DNA of 64,000 nucleotides, from positions 434,001 through 498,000 of the forward strand of contig CANLQL010000004.1 in the NCBI GenBank assembly GCA_947493265.1. The letters run 5' to 3'. The DNA is from an uncultured Litoreibacter sp. (GTDB taxonomy: Bacteria > Pseudomonadota > Alphaproteobacteria > Rhodobacterales > Rhodobacteraceae). The notes below the pieces were generated by a model, which saw nothing but the letters and a program-made list of their open reading frames with translations, was not told the origin of the DNA and did not search any database. Shown piece by piece: positions 35,182 to 43,940 of the stretch. A program made the position numbers and the translations under genes. How positions within the stretch are numbered: the stretch's first letter is position 1; every line of letters begins with the position of its first letter.

Positions 35182-36489
35182 TTAAGCGTAACGCTCTTGC
35201 TCTGCAACTTCGAAATCAAAGCTTTGATCACCGGCGAATTTCTGCAAACGCCAATCACAGGCGCGCGCATGACCATCCATACCTTCGACACGGCTTAGGC
35301 GGGAGGCGACAGATGACATTTCCGTATCGGCATCTGTCTTGATTTCTTGCCAAGTCAGAATTTTCAGAAACTTCATGACGTTCAAACCACCCGTGTATCG
35401 CGCGGCTTGACGGGTCGGAAGAATGTGGTTTGTCCCTGAACATTTGTCCCCGTGCGCAACGGTTGAGCCTTCTCCCAAAAACAGCGATCCATAATTGCGC
35501 AGGCGGTTTTTCCACCATTCCAGATCTTCTGCCTGAACCTGCAAATGCTCGCAGGCGTAGCGGTCCGAAACCTCAGCGATTTCTTCGCGCGTATCACACA
35601 AAACCACTTCGCCAACATTGTTCCAGGCCTGCAATGCGACTTCTCCCGTGGGCCAATCTGCGGCGACCATCGGAATAATCTTCGACACTGTTTCTGCCAT
35701 CTCGGCGGAGTTTGTGAATAGCCATACGGGCGAGTTTGTTCCGTGCTCGGCCTGGCTGAGCAGATCAATGGCAACCGTCATCGGGTCGGCCGTTTCATCT
35801 GCAATCACAGCGCTTTCCGTCGGCCCTGCGAAAAGGTCGATCCCCACGCCGCCGAACAGCTGTAGTTTTGCTTCTGCCACGAATGCGTTGCCAGGACCAA
35901 CCAAGATGTCCGCTGCCCGCGTCCCGAAAAGTCCAAACGCCATGGAGGCAACAGCTTGCACGCCTCCCATTTCTAAAATGGCATCAGCACCGGCAAGATC
36001 CATCGCGTAGGCGACCGCCGGATCGATCGCATCACCCCGAGGGGGGGATGCCGCAACGACGAAAGGAACACCAGCGGCGCGTGCTGTCGTAACGCTCATC
36101 AAAGCGGAAGCGACGTGGGCGTAACGCCCGCCGGGCACATAGCAGCCCGCACAATCCACGGGGACGCATTTTTGCCCGAGGGTGACACCCGGCTCTGTAT
36201 CAAGCGAGAAATCAGTCAGGCTGGCGCGTTGTGCTTCGGCAAATCGTTTGATCTGGCGATGGGCATATTCGATATCCGCTTTCGCCTGCGCGGGAACTTG
36301 CGCGATCAGCTCGGCCTTCTTTTCGTCACTCAGAACAAATGGGGCAGTCCAGCCGTCCAGCTTTTCGGCGTAGCGTTTGACAGCTGCTTCACCATCCTTG
36401 CGGATATCGATCAGCATTGCTTCAACCAAGTCACGCGTGTTGCGGTTTTCGGTTTGCATGTCCAGCGAAGGGGATTTGATATGTTTCAT
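35182..36489 (-). CDS. Histidinol dehydrogenase-like enzyme, HpsN-like (dihydroxypropanesulfonate dehydrogenase candidate)
   Basis: A 435-residue HisD-family enzyme. Landmarks are CYVPGGRY, LVGPGNAFVAEAK, FAGPTESAVIADE, the zinc-ligand block LLSQAEHG and GTNHILPTRQAARYTGG. HisD family members oxidise an alcohol to an acid in two NAD+ steps. The paralogue HpsN does this with 2,3-dihydroxypropane-1-sulfonate, giving sulfolactate. The sulfonate neighbourhood and the GTNHILPT form (biosynthetic HisD usually has GPSHVLPT) favour a catabolic role. No hpsO, hpsP, suyAB or cuyA is visible here, so the substrate is unproven. It is 116 bp downstream of the unknown pair and may have its own promoter. 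Confidence 0.65.
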   Translation of the reverse strand: MKHIKSPSLDMQTENRNTRDLVEAMLIDIRKDGEAAVKRYAEKLDGWTAPFVLSDEKKAELIAQVPAQAKADIEYAHRQIKRFAEAQRASLTDFSLDTEPGVTLGQKCVPVDCAGCYVPGGRYAHVASALMSVTTARAAGVPFVVAASPPRGDAIDPAVAYAMDLAGADAILEMGGVQAVASMAFGLFGTRAADILVGPGNAFVAEAKLQLFGGVGIDLFAGPTESAVIADETADPMTVAIDLLSQAEHGTNSPVWLFTNSAEMAETVSKIIPMVAADWPTGEVALQAWNNVGEVVLCDTREEIAEVSDRYACEHLQVQAEDLEWWKNRLRNYGSLFLGEGSTVAHGDKCSGTNHILPTRQAARYTGGLNVMKFLKILTWQEIKTDADTEMSSVASRLSRVEGMDGHARACDWRLQKFAGDQSFDFEVAEQERYA

Positions 36490-36577
36490 GACGACCGCCT
36501 TGGTAGCTATTGGGTTGATAGTACTTGCGGCCTCCGCGTGCGTCTTCGCAATCTATATTCGCAACTCAGCTTTTATT

Positions 36578-36592
36578 TTCGGAAAAACCGAA
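36578..36592. promoter_or_regulatory. Small palindrome upstream of the HisD-like gene
   Basis: TTCGG-AAAAA-CCGAA is a perfect 5-bp dyad about 90 bp before the HisD-like start, within the 116-bp gap. It is a possible operator and weak evidence for a separate promoter. Confidence 0.25.
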
Positions 36593-36605
36593 TTAACCCT
36601 GCTGT

Positions 36606-37211
36606 CTAGTCATTATCATTCAGCCCGGCACCCGCGCCTTTTTCCCGCGACGCGGCCGTTGCGGGGACAAATGTTTTGGCTGCCAAAGACGAAAGAGCAT
36701 CGATTGCAGCTTGTGGGACCAATTCAAGCTCGCCCGCTTCCCGCCGCTCACCGGTTTTTGCTACGGAAACGTTCATCGCGCCTGACGCCGTCGTTTCAAC
36801 GGCAAAATAGACGTCATAGTCTCGCTGCGCTTTGTCCAACAAGGCCCTCAGAACGTCTGGAAAATCCACCCGATCCAGGCGAACCGTCTTGGTGTTATCC
36901 ATCAACGCATCGACAACTGCTGGGGCTGCCATCGCAGCGCCGCATTCCTCTATTTCCAGCGTGTCACCTTCTTCATGAGAAACGAGCGGAGTATGCTCGC
37001 ACATCACGGCCCCGACGACACTGATCATCAAGTCCGGAGAGCTTGCGAACCAACCGGCAGCTGCGGCAAGCGCTTGTGTGTGGCCAAGCGGTAACCCACT
37101 TCCGATACCCGCTTTCAGGAGAAGCGCAAAAACCTCGGACAGCGACGCGCGAACTTTAGGACCCATTCCGATTTCGCGTTGTTTCTTTGCCCAGATTTCG
37201 CCTGCGGTCAT
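36606..37211 (-). CDS. DUF3726-like protein of unknown function
   Basis: A 201-residue soluble protein. The segment SLSEVFALLLKAGIGSGLP then AAAAGWFA resembles the start of DUF3726 proteins as I remember them; that link is tentative. There is no signal peptide, metal motif or membrane helix. It overlaps the upstream 545-residue gene by four bases (ATGA), so the two are translationally coupled, and it precedes the HisD-like gene. Function unknown. Confidence 0.6.
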   Translation of the reverse strand: MTAGEIWAKKQREIGMGPKVRASLSEVFALLLKAGIGSGLPLGHTQALAAAAGWFASSPDLMISVVGAVMCEHTPLVSHEEGDTLEIEECGAAMAAPAVVDALMDNTKTVRLDRVDFPDVLRALLDKAQRDYDVYFAVETTASGAMNVSVAKTGERREAGELELVPQAAIDALSSLAAKTFVPATAASREKGAGAGLNDND

Positions 37212-38845
37212 GCTGGAAACACCGGCAACCACCAGTCATCGGCATTGTGTAATTCATCCGCAAGTGGAGCACCTTGCGCCAATGTGATCCGGGTCCAGCG
37301 GTCGGACTTCGGATCAAACTTTGCGGCGCCAAAAAACGACAGCTTGCACCGCAGCATATCAATCGGCTTGCAGTCCTCACAAATCAGATTGTCCTGAATT
37401 TCGGAGTAAGGATGCGTCGCGTTGAGTTGGACCCGGTAGACTGCAGCGCGGTGTTGGGGATGTTTGCGCAAAAACGCAGAGAGGCTACCGTGAGCGCCCT
37501 CCAAATCACGGTAGAGTGCCTGTACTTGCCGAGCGATATCCAAGGGGCTCTCCAGCTCAGCCCCCGGTTCTTCAAACCGCAATCCCAATCTAGGCTCCTG
37601 CTTTTCTTCGCTGACATACCAAAACTGCCAAGTCTCTGTTTTATCGTTGAAATTACAGCTCAAAGCAAAATCGAAATTGCGCGATATCAAGTCCCGCAAA
37701 TCTCGCGCATCCATCCCCGAATTCAGCGGCTGGACCGGCGATCCGACCATGCACTCGGTCAGTTCATCGACCAGATCGCCAAAGGGTTCGAGTATCAACG
37801 CCACAGTCAGCTCTTGGCAGTCTGTCCCAAGATCGGAGGCAAAATTGATGAGCTGGTCGAGCGGCATGCGTTGCGCAAGCAGACCTTCCAATGAGGCCAG
37901 TACTTGTGACCATTCCACCTTCAACGCTTCAATACGCTGCTGATGTTCAGCGTCGGGGACTTGCCATTGCGACAGATGTGCTTTGGCGCGGTCAGCCAGT
38001 TCAACTATATGGCGGGCTTTCGCCTCTTCCAGACGCGGAAGCTCGCGCACACGTGCCAAGGCGGTTTCGCGCACGATCATCCAGTTATTGAGCAGATCAG
38101 GATGCGACACTAAAAACGGTGCCATCCCTAGCCCTGTAGAATTTCCGATCCCCAAATGCTGTTTCAAATCCCGGTCCAGTGGGTGTCCACCGATATGTTC
38201 AACCAGATCATGGGTAAATCCGCGGATCAGCCAGACGGTCAACATTTCCGCCATGAATGGACCATCAAGGCCCGGGCGATCCTGAATAATATCTCGATCT
38301 GCGATACCAAACTTACCGTTGCCGTATACCGCAGTGGTGCGCATCAGATATCCTGTTCTGGCCACCAATTGCCGGTCCGGCTGCTGGCCTGCGCGCAGGC
38401 GCGTCACCACATGATCAAACAATCGAACCGACTTGTTTGCGCGGCTTAGAACCAGATCCCGGTCAGTAAAACGCCCAGCCTCTTGTAAAGGTGCGTTGGC
38501 TTTCAGACGGGAGATTTCTTCAGCGTCAGGGACACCATCGTATAAAACATAGGCGCTGTCCCAAGCGGTTGCGATCACACGGTCTGTGCGGTCTTCGGGG
38601 TCCAATTCATTCGCAAACGCGACCAGAGAATAAACATTTCCACCCAGCTCAACCGAATAAACCGCGTGTCCGTAGCCATCATCCGACATTTCCCACACCG
38701 GGCGGGTCACCTGCGCGTTATCTTGCCCCAAACGTCTTAGAAGGGTTCGCAAAAAGCTGAGCCGCGTTGGGAACATTGATCCCATCCGCGACAACTTCAT
38801 GACTACCTTGGGGCTTCGCAACAGGGCCTGAGAAATGTTTTGCAT
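37208..38845 (-). CDS. Large conserved-looking protein of unknown function (545 aa)
   Basis: A 545-residue soluble protein that I cannot place in a family. It has a basic N-terminus (LRSPKVVMKLSRMGSMFP), a DEDR-type stretch NELDPEDRTDRVIATAWD, alternating Trp-rich segments (WYVSEEKQEPRLGLRFEEPG) and a C-terminal block with two close cysteines (CEDCKPIDMLRC). No known cofactor motif is visible. I chose the ATG that has AGGGG six bases upstream; the frame is open further out. It begins its own transcription unit, since a terminator lies upstream. Confidence 0.6.
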   Translation of the reverse strand: MQNISQALLRSPKVVMKLSRMGSMFPTRLSFLRTLLRRLGQDNAQVTRPVWEMSDDGYGHAVYSVELGGNVYSLVAFANELDPEDRTDRVIATAWDSAYVLYDGVPDAEEISRLKANAPLQEAGRFTDRDLVLSRANKSVRLFDHVVTRLRAGQQPDRQLVARTGYLMRTTAVYGNGKFGIADRDIIQDRPGLDGPFMAEMLTVWLIRGFTHDLVEHIGGHPLDRDLKQHLGIGNSTGLGMAPFLVSHPDLLNNWMIVRETALARVRELPRLEEAKARHIVELADRAKAHLSQWQVPDAEHQQRIEALKVEWSQVLASLEGLLAQRMPLDQLINFASDLGTDCQELTVALILEPFGDLVDELTECMVGSPVQPLNSGMDARDLRDLISRNFDFALSCNFNDKTETWQFWYVSEEKQEPRLGLRFEEPGAELESPLDIARQVQALYRDLEGAHGSLSAFLRKHPQHRAAVYRVQLNATHPYSEIQDNLICEDCKPIDMLRCKLSFFGAAKFDPKSDRWTRITLAQGAPLADELHNADDWWLPVFPA

Positions 38846-38993
38846 GTTCATCCCCTGCGCCACCAGTAATTGGCGGCGTGGACAAGCCCGGAACGTCTGC
38901 GACGCACGGGGGAAGAACAGCTGATTTTCTTTGTTTGCACTGGTCGCAATTTCGACATGCGCGGACTCTTTCATATTTCTTTGCAAAGGCAAG

Positions 38994-39024
38994 AAAAAGG
39001 GGCAGCCAAAGCCACCCCTTTTTT
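38994..39024. terminator. Bidirectional terminator ending the seven-gene operon
   Basis: AAAAAGGGG pairs with CCCCTTTTT around a 12-nt loop; both strands end in T-tracts. It lies 35 bp past the aldehyde dehydrogenase stop, so the operon ends here. Confidence 0.92.
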
Positions 39025-39058
39025 GAAACACTTTGTTTTTCCGAAAGAATTTATCCGG

Positions 39059-40501
39059 CTAGAAATCCACAGCTGTGTATTTTACTTCCAGATAGTCTTC
39101 CAAACCTTGGCTGCCACCCTCTTTGCCGAGCCCGCTGTCTTTGACCCCACCGAACGGCGCTTCAACCGTTGTAATCAAGCCGGAGTTAATGCCAATCATC
39201 CCGTATTGCAGCTGGTCATTGAGACGCCAGATACGGCCGATATCGCGCGTGTAAGCGTAGGAAGCGAGCCCGAATTCGGTGTCATTCGCCCACGCAATCG
39301 CCTCTTCTTCTTTTTCAAATTTGAAAACGGGAGCGATTGGTCCAAAAATCTCTTCCTTTGCGAACATCATATCTTGTGTGGCCTGTGTGATGATTGTTGG
39401 CTCAAAGAAGCTTTGCCCATTGTCGTGGCGCGCACCGCCCAAAGCCACTTCACCGCCTTTGGAGGTCGCATCAGCAACGAATTCTTCCACTTTCTCGACC
39501 GCATCCATGTCGATCATTGGGCCTTGTTCGACTCCGTCTTCCAGACCGTTGCCAACCTTCATCTTCTTGGTTTCAACGATCAGCTTTTCGACAAACTCGT
39601 CATAGACACCTGCTTGAACATAGATCCGGTTGGCGCAAACGCAGGTCTGTCCTGCGTTGCGGAATTTCGACACGATTGCACCCTGAACTGCCTTGTCGAT
39701 ATCGGCGTCGTCAAAGACGATAAACGGTGCGTTGCCACCCAGCTCCATGGAGACCTTTTTCACCGTATCCGCAGATTGCCGGATCAGTTCTTTGCCAACC
39801 TCAGTGGAGCCTGTGAAGGTCAGTTTGCGGACGCGCGCGTCTTCCATAATTGCGCCACCAATCTTGCGGGCGGACCCGGTCACGATGTTCACTGACCCGG
39901 ACGGGAAACCCACTTCTTCGCAAAGCGCGCCCCACGCAAGCCCGGAATAGGGTGTTGCTGTTGCAGGTTTTGCTACGACCGTACAGCCGACAGCCAGTGC
40001 TGGGGCGATCTTGCGGGCGAGCATGGAAGACGGGAAGTTCCACGGAGTGATCATTCCAACTACGCCAATCGGGTGTTTGGTCACAAGAATGCGGCGGTCG
40101 CCACCGGGTGCAGGTACAATTTCCCCCTTCGCGCGACGGGCTTCTTCTGCGAACCAGCGGACATAGGCGGCACCAATTGTAATCTCACCTTTGGCTTCGA
40201 ATAGCGGCTTGCCTTGCTCAACAGTCAAGAGCTCGGCCAGCGTATCGCGGTTGTCCAAGAGCGCGTCATGAAGCTTCCAGAGAAGATCAAGGCGGTCCAT
40301 CAATCCCATTGATGCAAGACCAGGAAACGCGGCTGCCGCGGCATCGATTGCACGGGATGTTTCCGCACCGCCGCAGTTTGGAATTGTGCCAATAACGTCG
40401 CCAGTGGCTGGGTTTGTTACGTCAATCGTTTCGCCACTATCAGCGGAAATCCATTTTCCACCGACAAGGTTCGTGTCTTTCAAGTACTTGGAGTAGCTCA
40501 T
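39059..40501 (-). CDS. Aldehyde dehydrogenase, candidate sulfolactaldehyde (or succinate-semialdehyde) dehydrogenase
   Basis: A 480-residue NAD(P)-dependent aldehyde dehydrogenase of the GabD class, with catalytic Cys in NAGQTCVCANR (about residue 285) and Glu in ELGGNAPF. By sequence alone the best name is succinate-semialdehyde dehydrogenase. Its place as last gene of an operon with a YihV-like kinase and a YihT-like aldolase suggests sulfolactaldehyde oxidation to sulfolactate, a job known to be done by GabD-like enzymes in other sulfoglycolytic bacteria. Sulfoacetaldehyde dehydrogenase is another option given the taurine genes. Confidence 0.8.
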   Translation of the reverse strand: MSYSKYLKDTNLVGGKWISADSGETIDVTNPATGDVIGTIPNCGGAETSRAIDAAAAAFPGLASMGLMDRLDLLWKLHDALLDNRDTLAELLTVEQGKPLFEAKGEITIGAAYVRWFAEEARRAKGEIVPAPGGDRRILVTKHPIGVVGMITPWNFPSSMLARKIAPALAVGCTVVAKPATATPYSGLAWGALCEEVGFPSGSVNIVTGSARKIGGAIMEDARVRKLTFTGSTEVGKELIRQSADTVKKVSMELGGNAPFIVFDDADIDKAVQGAIVSKFRNAGQTCVCANRIYVQAGVYDEFVEKLIVETKKMKVGNGLEDGVEQGPMIDMDAVEKVEEFVADATSKGGEVALGGARHDNGQSFFEPTIITQATQDMMFAKEEIFGPIAPVFKFEKEEEAIAWANDTEFGLASYAYTRDIGRIWRLNDQLQYGMIGINSGLITTVEAPFGGVKDSGLGKEGGSQGLEDYLEVKYTAVDF

Positions 40502-40504
40502 CTT

Positions 40505-41491
40505 TTATCCTTTTGAGAACGCGAACTGCGTATGCTGTATGTAGGTCTCACCCGGTCTGAGGACCATATTGGGGAAACCGTCGTGATTAATTCCATCGGG
40601 CCAGGCTTGCGGTTCTAGCGCGACACCTGCGTTCTTTGCGTAGCGGCGACCACCAAGACCTGGTGGCGATACGTCCAGCTTGAAGCCATCATAAACTTGC
40701 AAGCCAGGCTCCGTCGTTCGCATTTGCATCGTGATACCAGATTTGGACGACTGTAAGCTGCCAATATTGCGTAACGATCGCTGAGCATCTGAGAGGCAAA
40801 GATTATGGTCAATGATTTCACTATCGGCGATCGGTCGCGGCTCACGAAAATCGAACCTGGTGCCGGTGACATCTTGCGTATGTCCCGTCGGGATGAACGC
40901 CTCGTCAATCGCGGTAAACCGGTCCGCATCAACCTGTAAGATATGGTCATCTGTGGTCGGCCCCCCGTCCAGATTCCAATAACTGTGATGGGCCAAGTTG
41001 CACAGTGTTGGCTTGTCTGTCGTCGCGGTCATCAGAATATCAAAAACACCGTCGTCCTGAAGCGCGTAGGTAACAGAAATTTCCATCGCTCCGGGAAACC
41101 CCATTTCACCGTCTTCAACGGAAATTCCCAAACGCATCGAGGTCGGACTAACATCTTCGACCCGCCAATTGCGTTTGCCAATCCCTTTTGACCCGCCATG
41201 CAGCAGGTGCTGGCCAAGAAAGTTCTGATCCGCTTGATAAGTGATCCCGTCGATGGAAAACCTGCCATCGCCGATGCGGTTGGCGCAGCGACCCGCTATC
41301 GCGCCGAAATAGGGAGAGTCGCTCAGATAAGGGGCAAACTCATCAAATCCCAACACCAGCGGCGGCTCATGACCGGCAAGCCGCAAATCTTGCAGGACGG
41401 CACCATAACTCAGGATATCAGCGCTTAGCCGACCGCCCGTAATCCGGTGTCGCAGCACGTCTTCCCCGTCTGGCATTTGCCCAAATTTCAA
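40505..41491 (-). CDS. Aldose 1-epimerase (mutarotase) family protein
   Basis: A 328-residue galactose mutarotase-like protein with the family blocks GRCANRIG, the histidine motif LAHHSYWNL and an acidic residue near GVALEPQAWPD. It interconverts alpha and beta anomers; in sulfoquinovose operons a homologue acts on sulfoquinovose. The TTG start overlaps the upstream stop (TTGA) and has AGAGG at good spacing; an ATG five codons in is the alternative. Confidence 0.88.
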   Translation of the reverse strand: MKFGQMPDGEDVLRHRITGGRLSADILSYGAVLQDLRLAGHEPPLVLGFDEFAPYLSDSPYFGAIAGRCANRIGDGRFSIDGITYQADQNFLGQHLLHGGSKGIGKRNWRVEDVSPTSMRLGISVEDGEMGFPGAMEISVTYALQDDGVFDILMTATTDKPTLCNLAHHSYWNLDGGPTTDDHILQVDADRFTAIDEAFIPTGHTQDVTGTRFDFREPRPIADSEIIDHNLCLSDAQRSLRNIGSLQSSKSGITMQMRTTEPGLQVYDGFKLDVSPPGLGGRRYAKNAGVALEPQAWPDGINHDGFPNMVLRPGETYIQHTQFAFSKG

Positions 41492-42582
41492 GGACCTTTT
41501 CCTCTTAGATCAATCGCTTGGCCGGACCTTGCGCTTTCCTCAGCAGCTTCGCCAACGAGGACTGACCAGTAGCCATCCGACAGACTTACTTCTGGCGCAC
41601 CCTTGCCCGTTCGCACAAGGTCCAGAAACCGTTCATGTTGGAAAAAAGTGGACCCATGGTGGTCGCCTGCGTTCAGAATCTTTTCATCGACATGGATTTC
41701 TTCACGGATTTCCTCTTTCAACGCACGGATCGACATCGCAAATTCTGATTTGCGTTCCTGCCCATCCGGAGAAAACCGTGCAGGTCCTGGGACGAAGGCT
41801 TCAAGACGGGCTTTTTCTCCGGTCACCGCGACAGTTTCTTGCCAATAGGAACCTTCCGCAAACATGCAAAGGTCCAACATCCCGCGCGCGCCGTTTTCGA
41901 AGTCCACAACAACATAGGCATTGTCGAGGATATCCGGCATTTTGCCATAATACCTCTCGTCCCGGTGGTTCACATCAACGCCGCCGCTGGCATAAACCCG
42001 CACCGGATCGCTTTTCAGAACCAGACGCATCAGGTCCCAGAAATGGCAACATTTCTCGGTTAGTGTTCCTCCTGTACGGGCGTTGAACCTGTTCCAGTCC
42101 CCAACTTTTTCCAGAAACGGAAACCGATGTTCGCGGATCGACATCATTCTTGGTGTACCCGCTGCACCTTGCTCCACGGCCTGCAGCAAACGTTGCAGAG
42201 GGGGCATATAACGGTATTCCATCGCCACCCAGATTGGAGCCGTGCGGCCTTGCGCCATATTCAGCAAATCCCGACAATCCGCCGAAGATGTTGCCAGCGG
42301 CTTTTCAACAAGGATTGGTTTGTCGGTCGCCAAGACCTGCTGGACGATACCTGCGTGCAAATCATTTGGCGCAGCAATAAGATAAACGTCGCAGACATCT
42401 GCGGCTAAAAGTTCCGATGTGTCTGCGAAGCTATGCTGTGCGCCAGATGCACTGACCGAAGCCTCACGCATTTGCGTGTCTGGATCCGCAACCGCGCTTA
42501 CGCTGGCCCCATCCAAAAGTGAGATATTCCGGATATGTTCCTGGCCCATCATGCCAGCACCGATCAACCCGTAGCGGATCAT
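41488..42582 (-). CDS. Gfo/Idh/MocA family oxidoreductase, candidate NAD-dependent sulfoquinovosidase (GH188-like)
   Basis: A 364-residue protein with an N-terminal NAD fold (IGAGMMGQEHI), the family EKPLA motif and a C-terminal half with GGTLTEKCCHFWDLM. The family includes sugar dehydrogenases and NAD+-dependent glycosidases. In this operon no classical GH31 sulfoquinovosidase is present, so a GH188-type enzyme that frees sulfoquinovose from glycosides by transient oxidation is an attractive fit. That is inference; inositol or sugar dehydrogenase activity is possible. It overlaps its neighbours on both sides by four bases. Confidence 0.8.
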   Translation of the reverse strand: MIRYGLIGAGMMGQEHIRNISLLDGASVSAVADPDTQMREASVSASGAQHSFADTSELLAADVCDVYLIAAPNDLHAGIVQQVLATDKPILVEKPLATSSADCRDLLNMAQGRTAPIWVAMEYRYMPPLQRLLQAVEQGAAGTPRMMSIREHRFPFLEKVGDWNRFNARTGGTLTEKCCHFWDLMRLVLKSDPVRVYASGGVDVNHRDERYYGKMPDILDNAYVVVDFENGARGMLDLCMFAEGSYWQETVAVTGEKARLEAFVPGPARFSPDGQERKSEFAMSIRALKEEIREEIHVDEKILNAGDHHGSTFFQHERFLDLVRTGKGAPEVSLSDGYWSVLVGEAAEESARSGQAIDLRGKGP

Positions 42583-43937
42583 CTTGCAGCCCCCAACTCC
42601 ACAACTTTCATGTTCATTCCTGCGGCAATGCTGCGCAGCATTTCTGCATGATCGCCATAGGCCAGCGCCATATGATGTTCCAGCCCGCTATCCATAACAT
42701 CACGCAAAACTGCTTCTGCGCCATTGTCAAAACGGACCACACCGGAGGTCCCGGTAAAGGCCATTTCGCTGCGCAGCATTTCTGCTGTTCCAATGACAAT
42801 TTTTGGCTGTCCAAACGCTTGGCTCAGGCGGAAGAAAGTGACCCTTCCGGGCTTCAGCGTGAACTCATAGAGCAACGCTTGCTTGCGGTTTGTGTGAACG
42901 GTCGCACGGGGTTCATCGTCGGTCATAGACAGCGGAGCTTGCCCACAATGCCAAACCACACCAGTATCATCACCAACATCCATATCCACCAAATCGGCAA
43001 GAAAAACGGGAGCATCCGCGATTTTCTGCAAGATCGCTTGCGTGACTGCGCCGTAGACATCTGCCTCACAAGCGCATGGAACGCGCGCCTCCCCCATCAT
43101 CGAAACGGGTCCGCAGACGGCGCCGCCATATTCGGTAAATGTCTCTGGCCAGCACCGAATGGCGAACGCATCAAACTTATTTTCGCTGCGCAGCATTTCC
43201 AGTGCTCCGGCCAGCCTAAGTGAGCGGTCCAATTCGCCTGCATCCATCTCTGACAAATTGGGGAGTTGCGCGGCTTTCTTTCGGTAAGGTTCAACCTTTT
43301 TATCTTCAAGCCCTCTGGCCATTTCAAACAATGGCTCCAAGCTCATCTCGGTGACATCAGCCCCCGTAAGCGCCTTCAATTCACCCTTGTCATACGCACA
43401 TGTATCAAAACCGTCAGGATGCATCCCGATACGAGCTATCTTGAGGTTGGGAACGGGAAATTCACGAGGCTGGGTAGTTGGAGTGTCCCCTGAAATAGGA
43501 TTTACATTACGCTGCCCTGCTAGAAGCGCAGCTAGACCGTCAGGGGTCGTCGCGTCCTTTGGGTCAGCGTAGAGCCAACCAGGGTTAATTTCGTTTCGGC
43601 CCAACGCATGGTTGGCAAGGTTCAAACCACAAAACGCATTCAGCCTAAGCCGGCCACCCAACCGAGGTTCCGGAACAGCCCAGATCGCGATTGGAAGGCC
43701 AAGCTTTGACGCTTCGACGACGAAACTTGCGTCCGTAAATGTCACTTGCAATACAAGAACAAGATCAGCGCCACGAACCGCGTCCAGTGCCGCCAGGTCT
43801 GCTTCCATTAAAAGACTGCGGGGGCCAATGACGTCATGACTTGACGCATCAAGCACGCTGAGCATGCCAGACAACATTTCTTCAGCATAAGGGACGTCGA
43901 AGGTCGGCCGCGCAAGCGGCAGAATACCAATTTTCAT
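42579..43937 (-). CDS. L-fucose/arabinose isomerase-like protein, candidate sulfoquinovose isomerase
   Basis: A 452-residue protein resembling the FucI/AraA superfamily (COG2407 type). It has an N-terminal Rossmann-like half (MKIGILPLARPTFDVPYAE) and a C-terminal half with WPETFTEYGG and LEHHMALAYGDH, where metal-binding Glu and His residues of the family are expected. The operon context needs an aldose-ketose isomerase before the kinase, so sulfoquinovose to sulfofructose is proposed; fucose-type 6-deoxy sugars are the alternative. It is not related to the YihS isomerase of E. coli. Confidence 0.72.
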   Translation of the reverse strand: MKIGILPLARPTFDVPYAEEMLSGMLSVLDASSHDVIGPRSLLMEADLAALDAVRGADLVLVLQVTFTDASFVVEASKLGLPIAIWAVPEPRLGGRLRLNAFCGLNLANHALGRNEINPGWLYADPKDATTPDGLAALLAGQRNVNPISGDTPTTQPREFPVPNLKIARIGMHPDGFDTCAYDKGELKALTGADVTEMSLEPLFEMARGLEDKKVEPYRKKAAQLPNLSEMDAGELDRSLRLAGALEMLRSENKFDAFAIRCWPETFTEYGGAVCGPVSMMGEARVPCACEADVYGAVTQAILQKIADAPVFLADLVDMDVGDDTGVVWHCGQAPLSMTDDEPRATVHTNRKQALLYEFTLKPGRVTFFRLSQAFGQPKIVIGTAEMLRSEMAFTGTSGVVRFDNGAEAVLRDVMDSGLEHHMALAYGDHAEMLRSIAAGMNMKVVELGAAR

Positions 43938-43940
43938 CTG

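Noticed and set aside
39059-40501. Aldehyde dehydrogenase as part of the taurine pathway (sulfoacetaldehyde dehydrogenase)
   Set aside because: Not excluded, but it is separated from tau-xsc by two transcription units, and its operon context points to sulfolactaldehyde.
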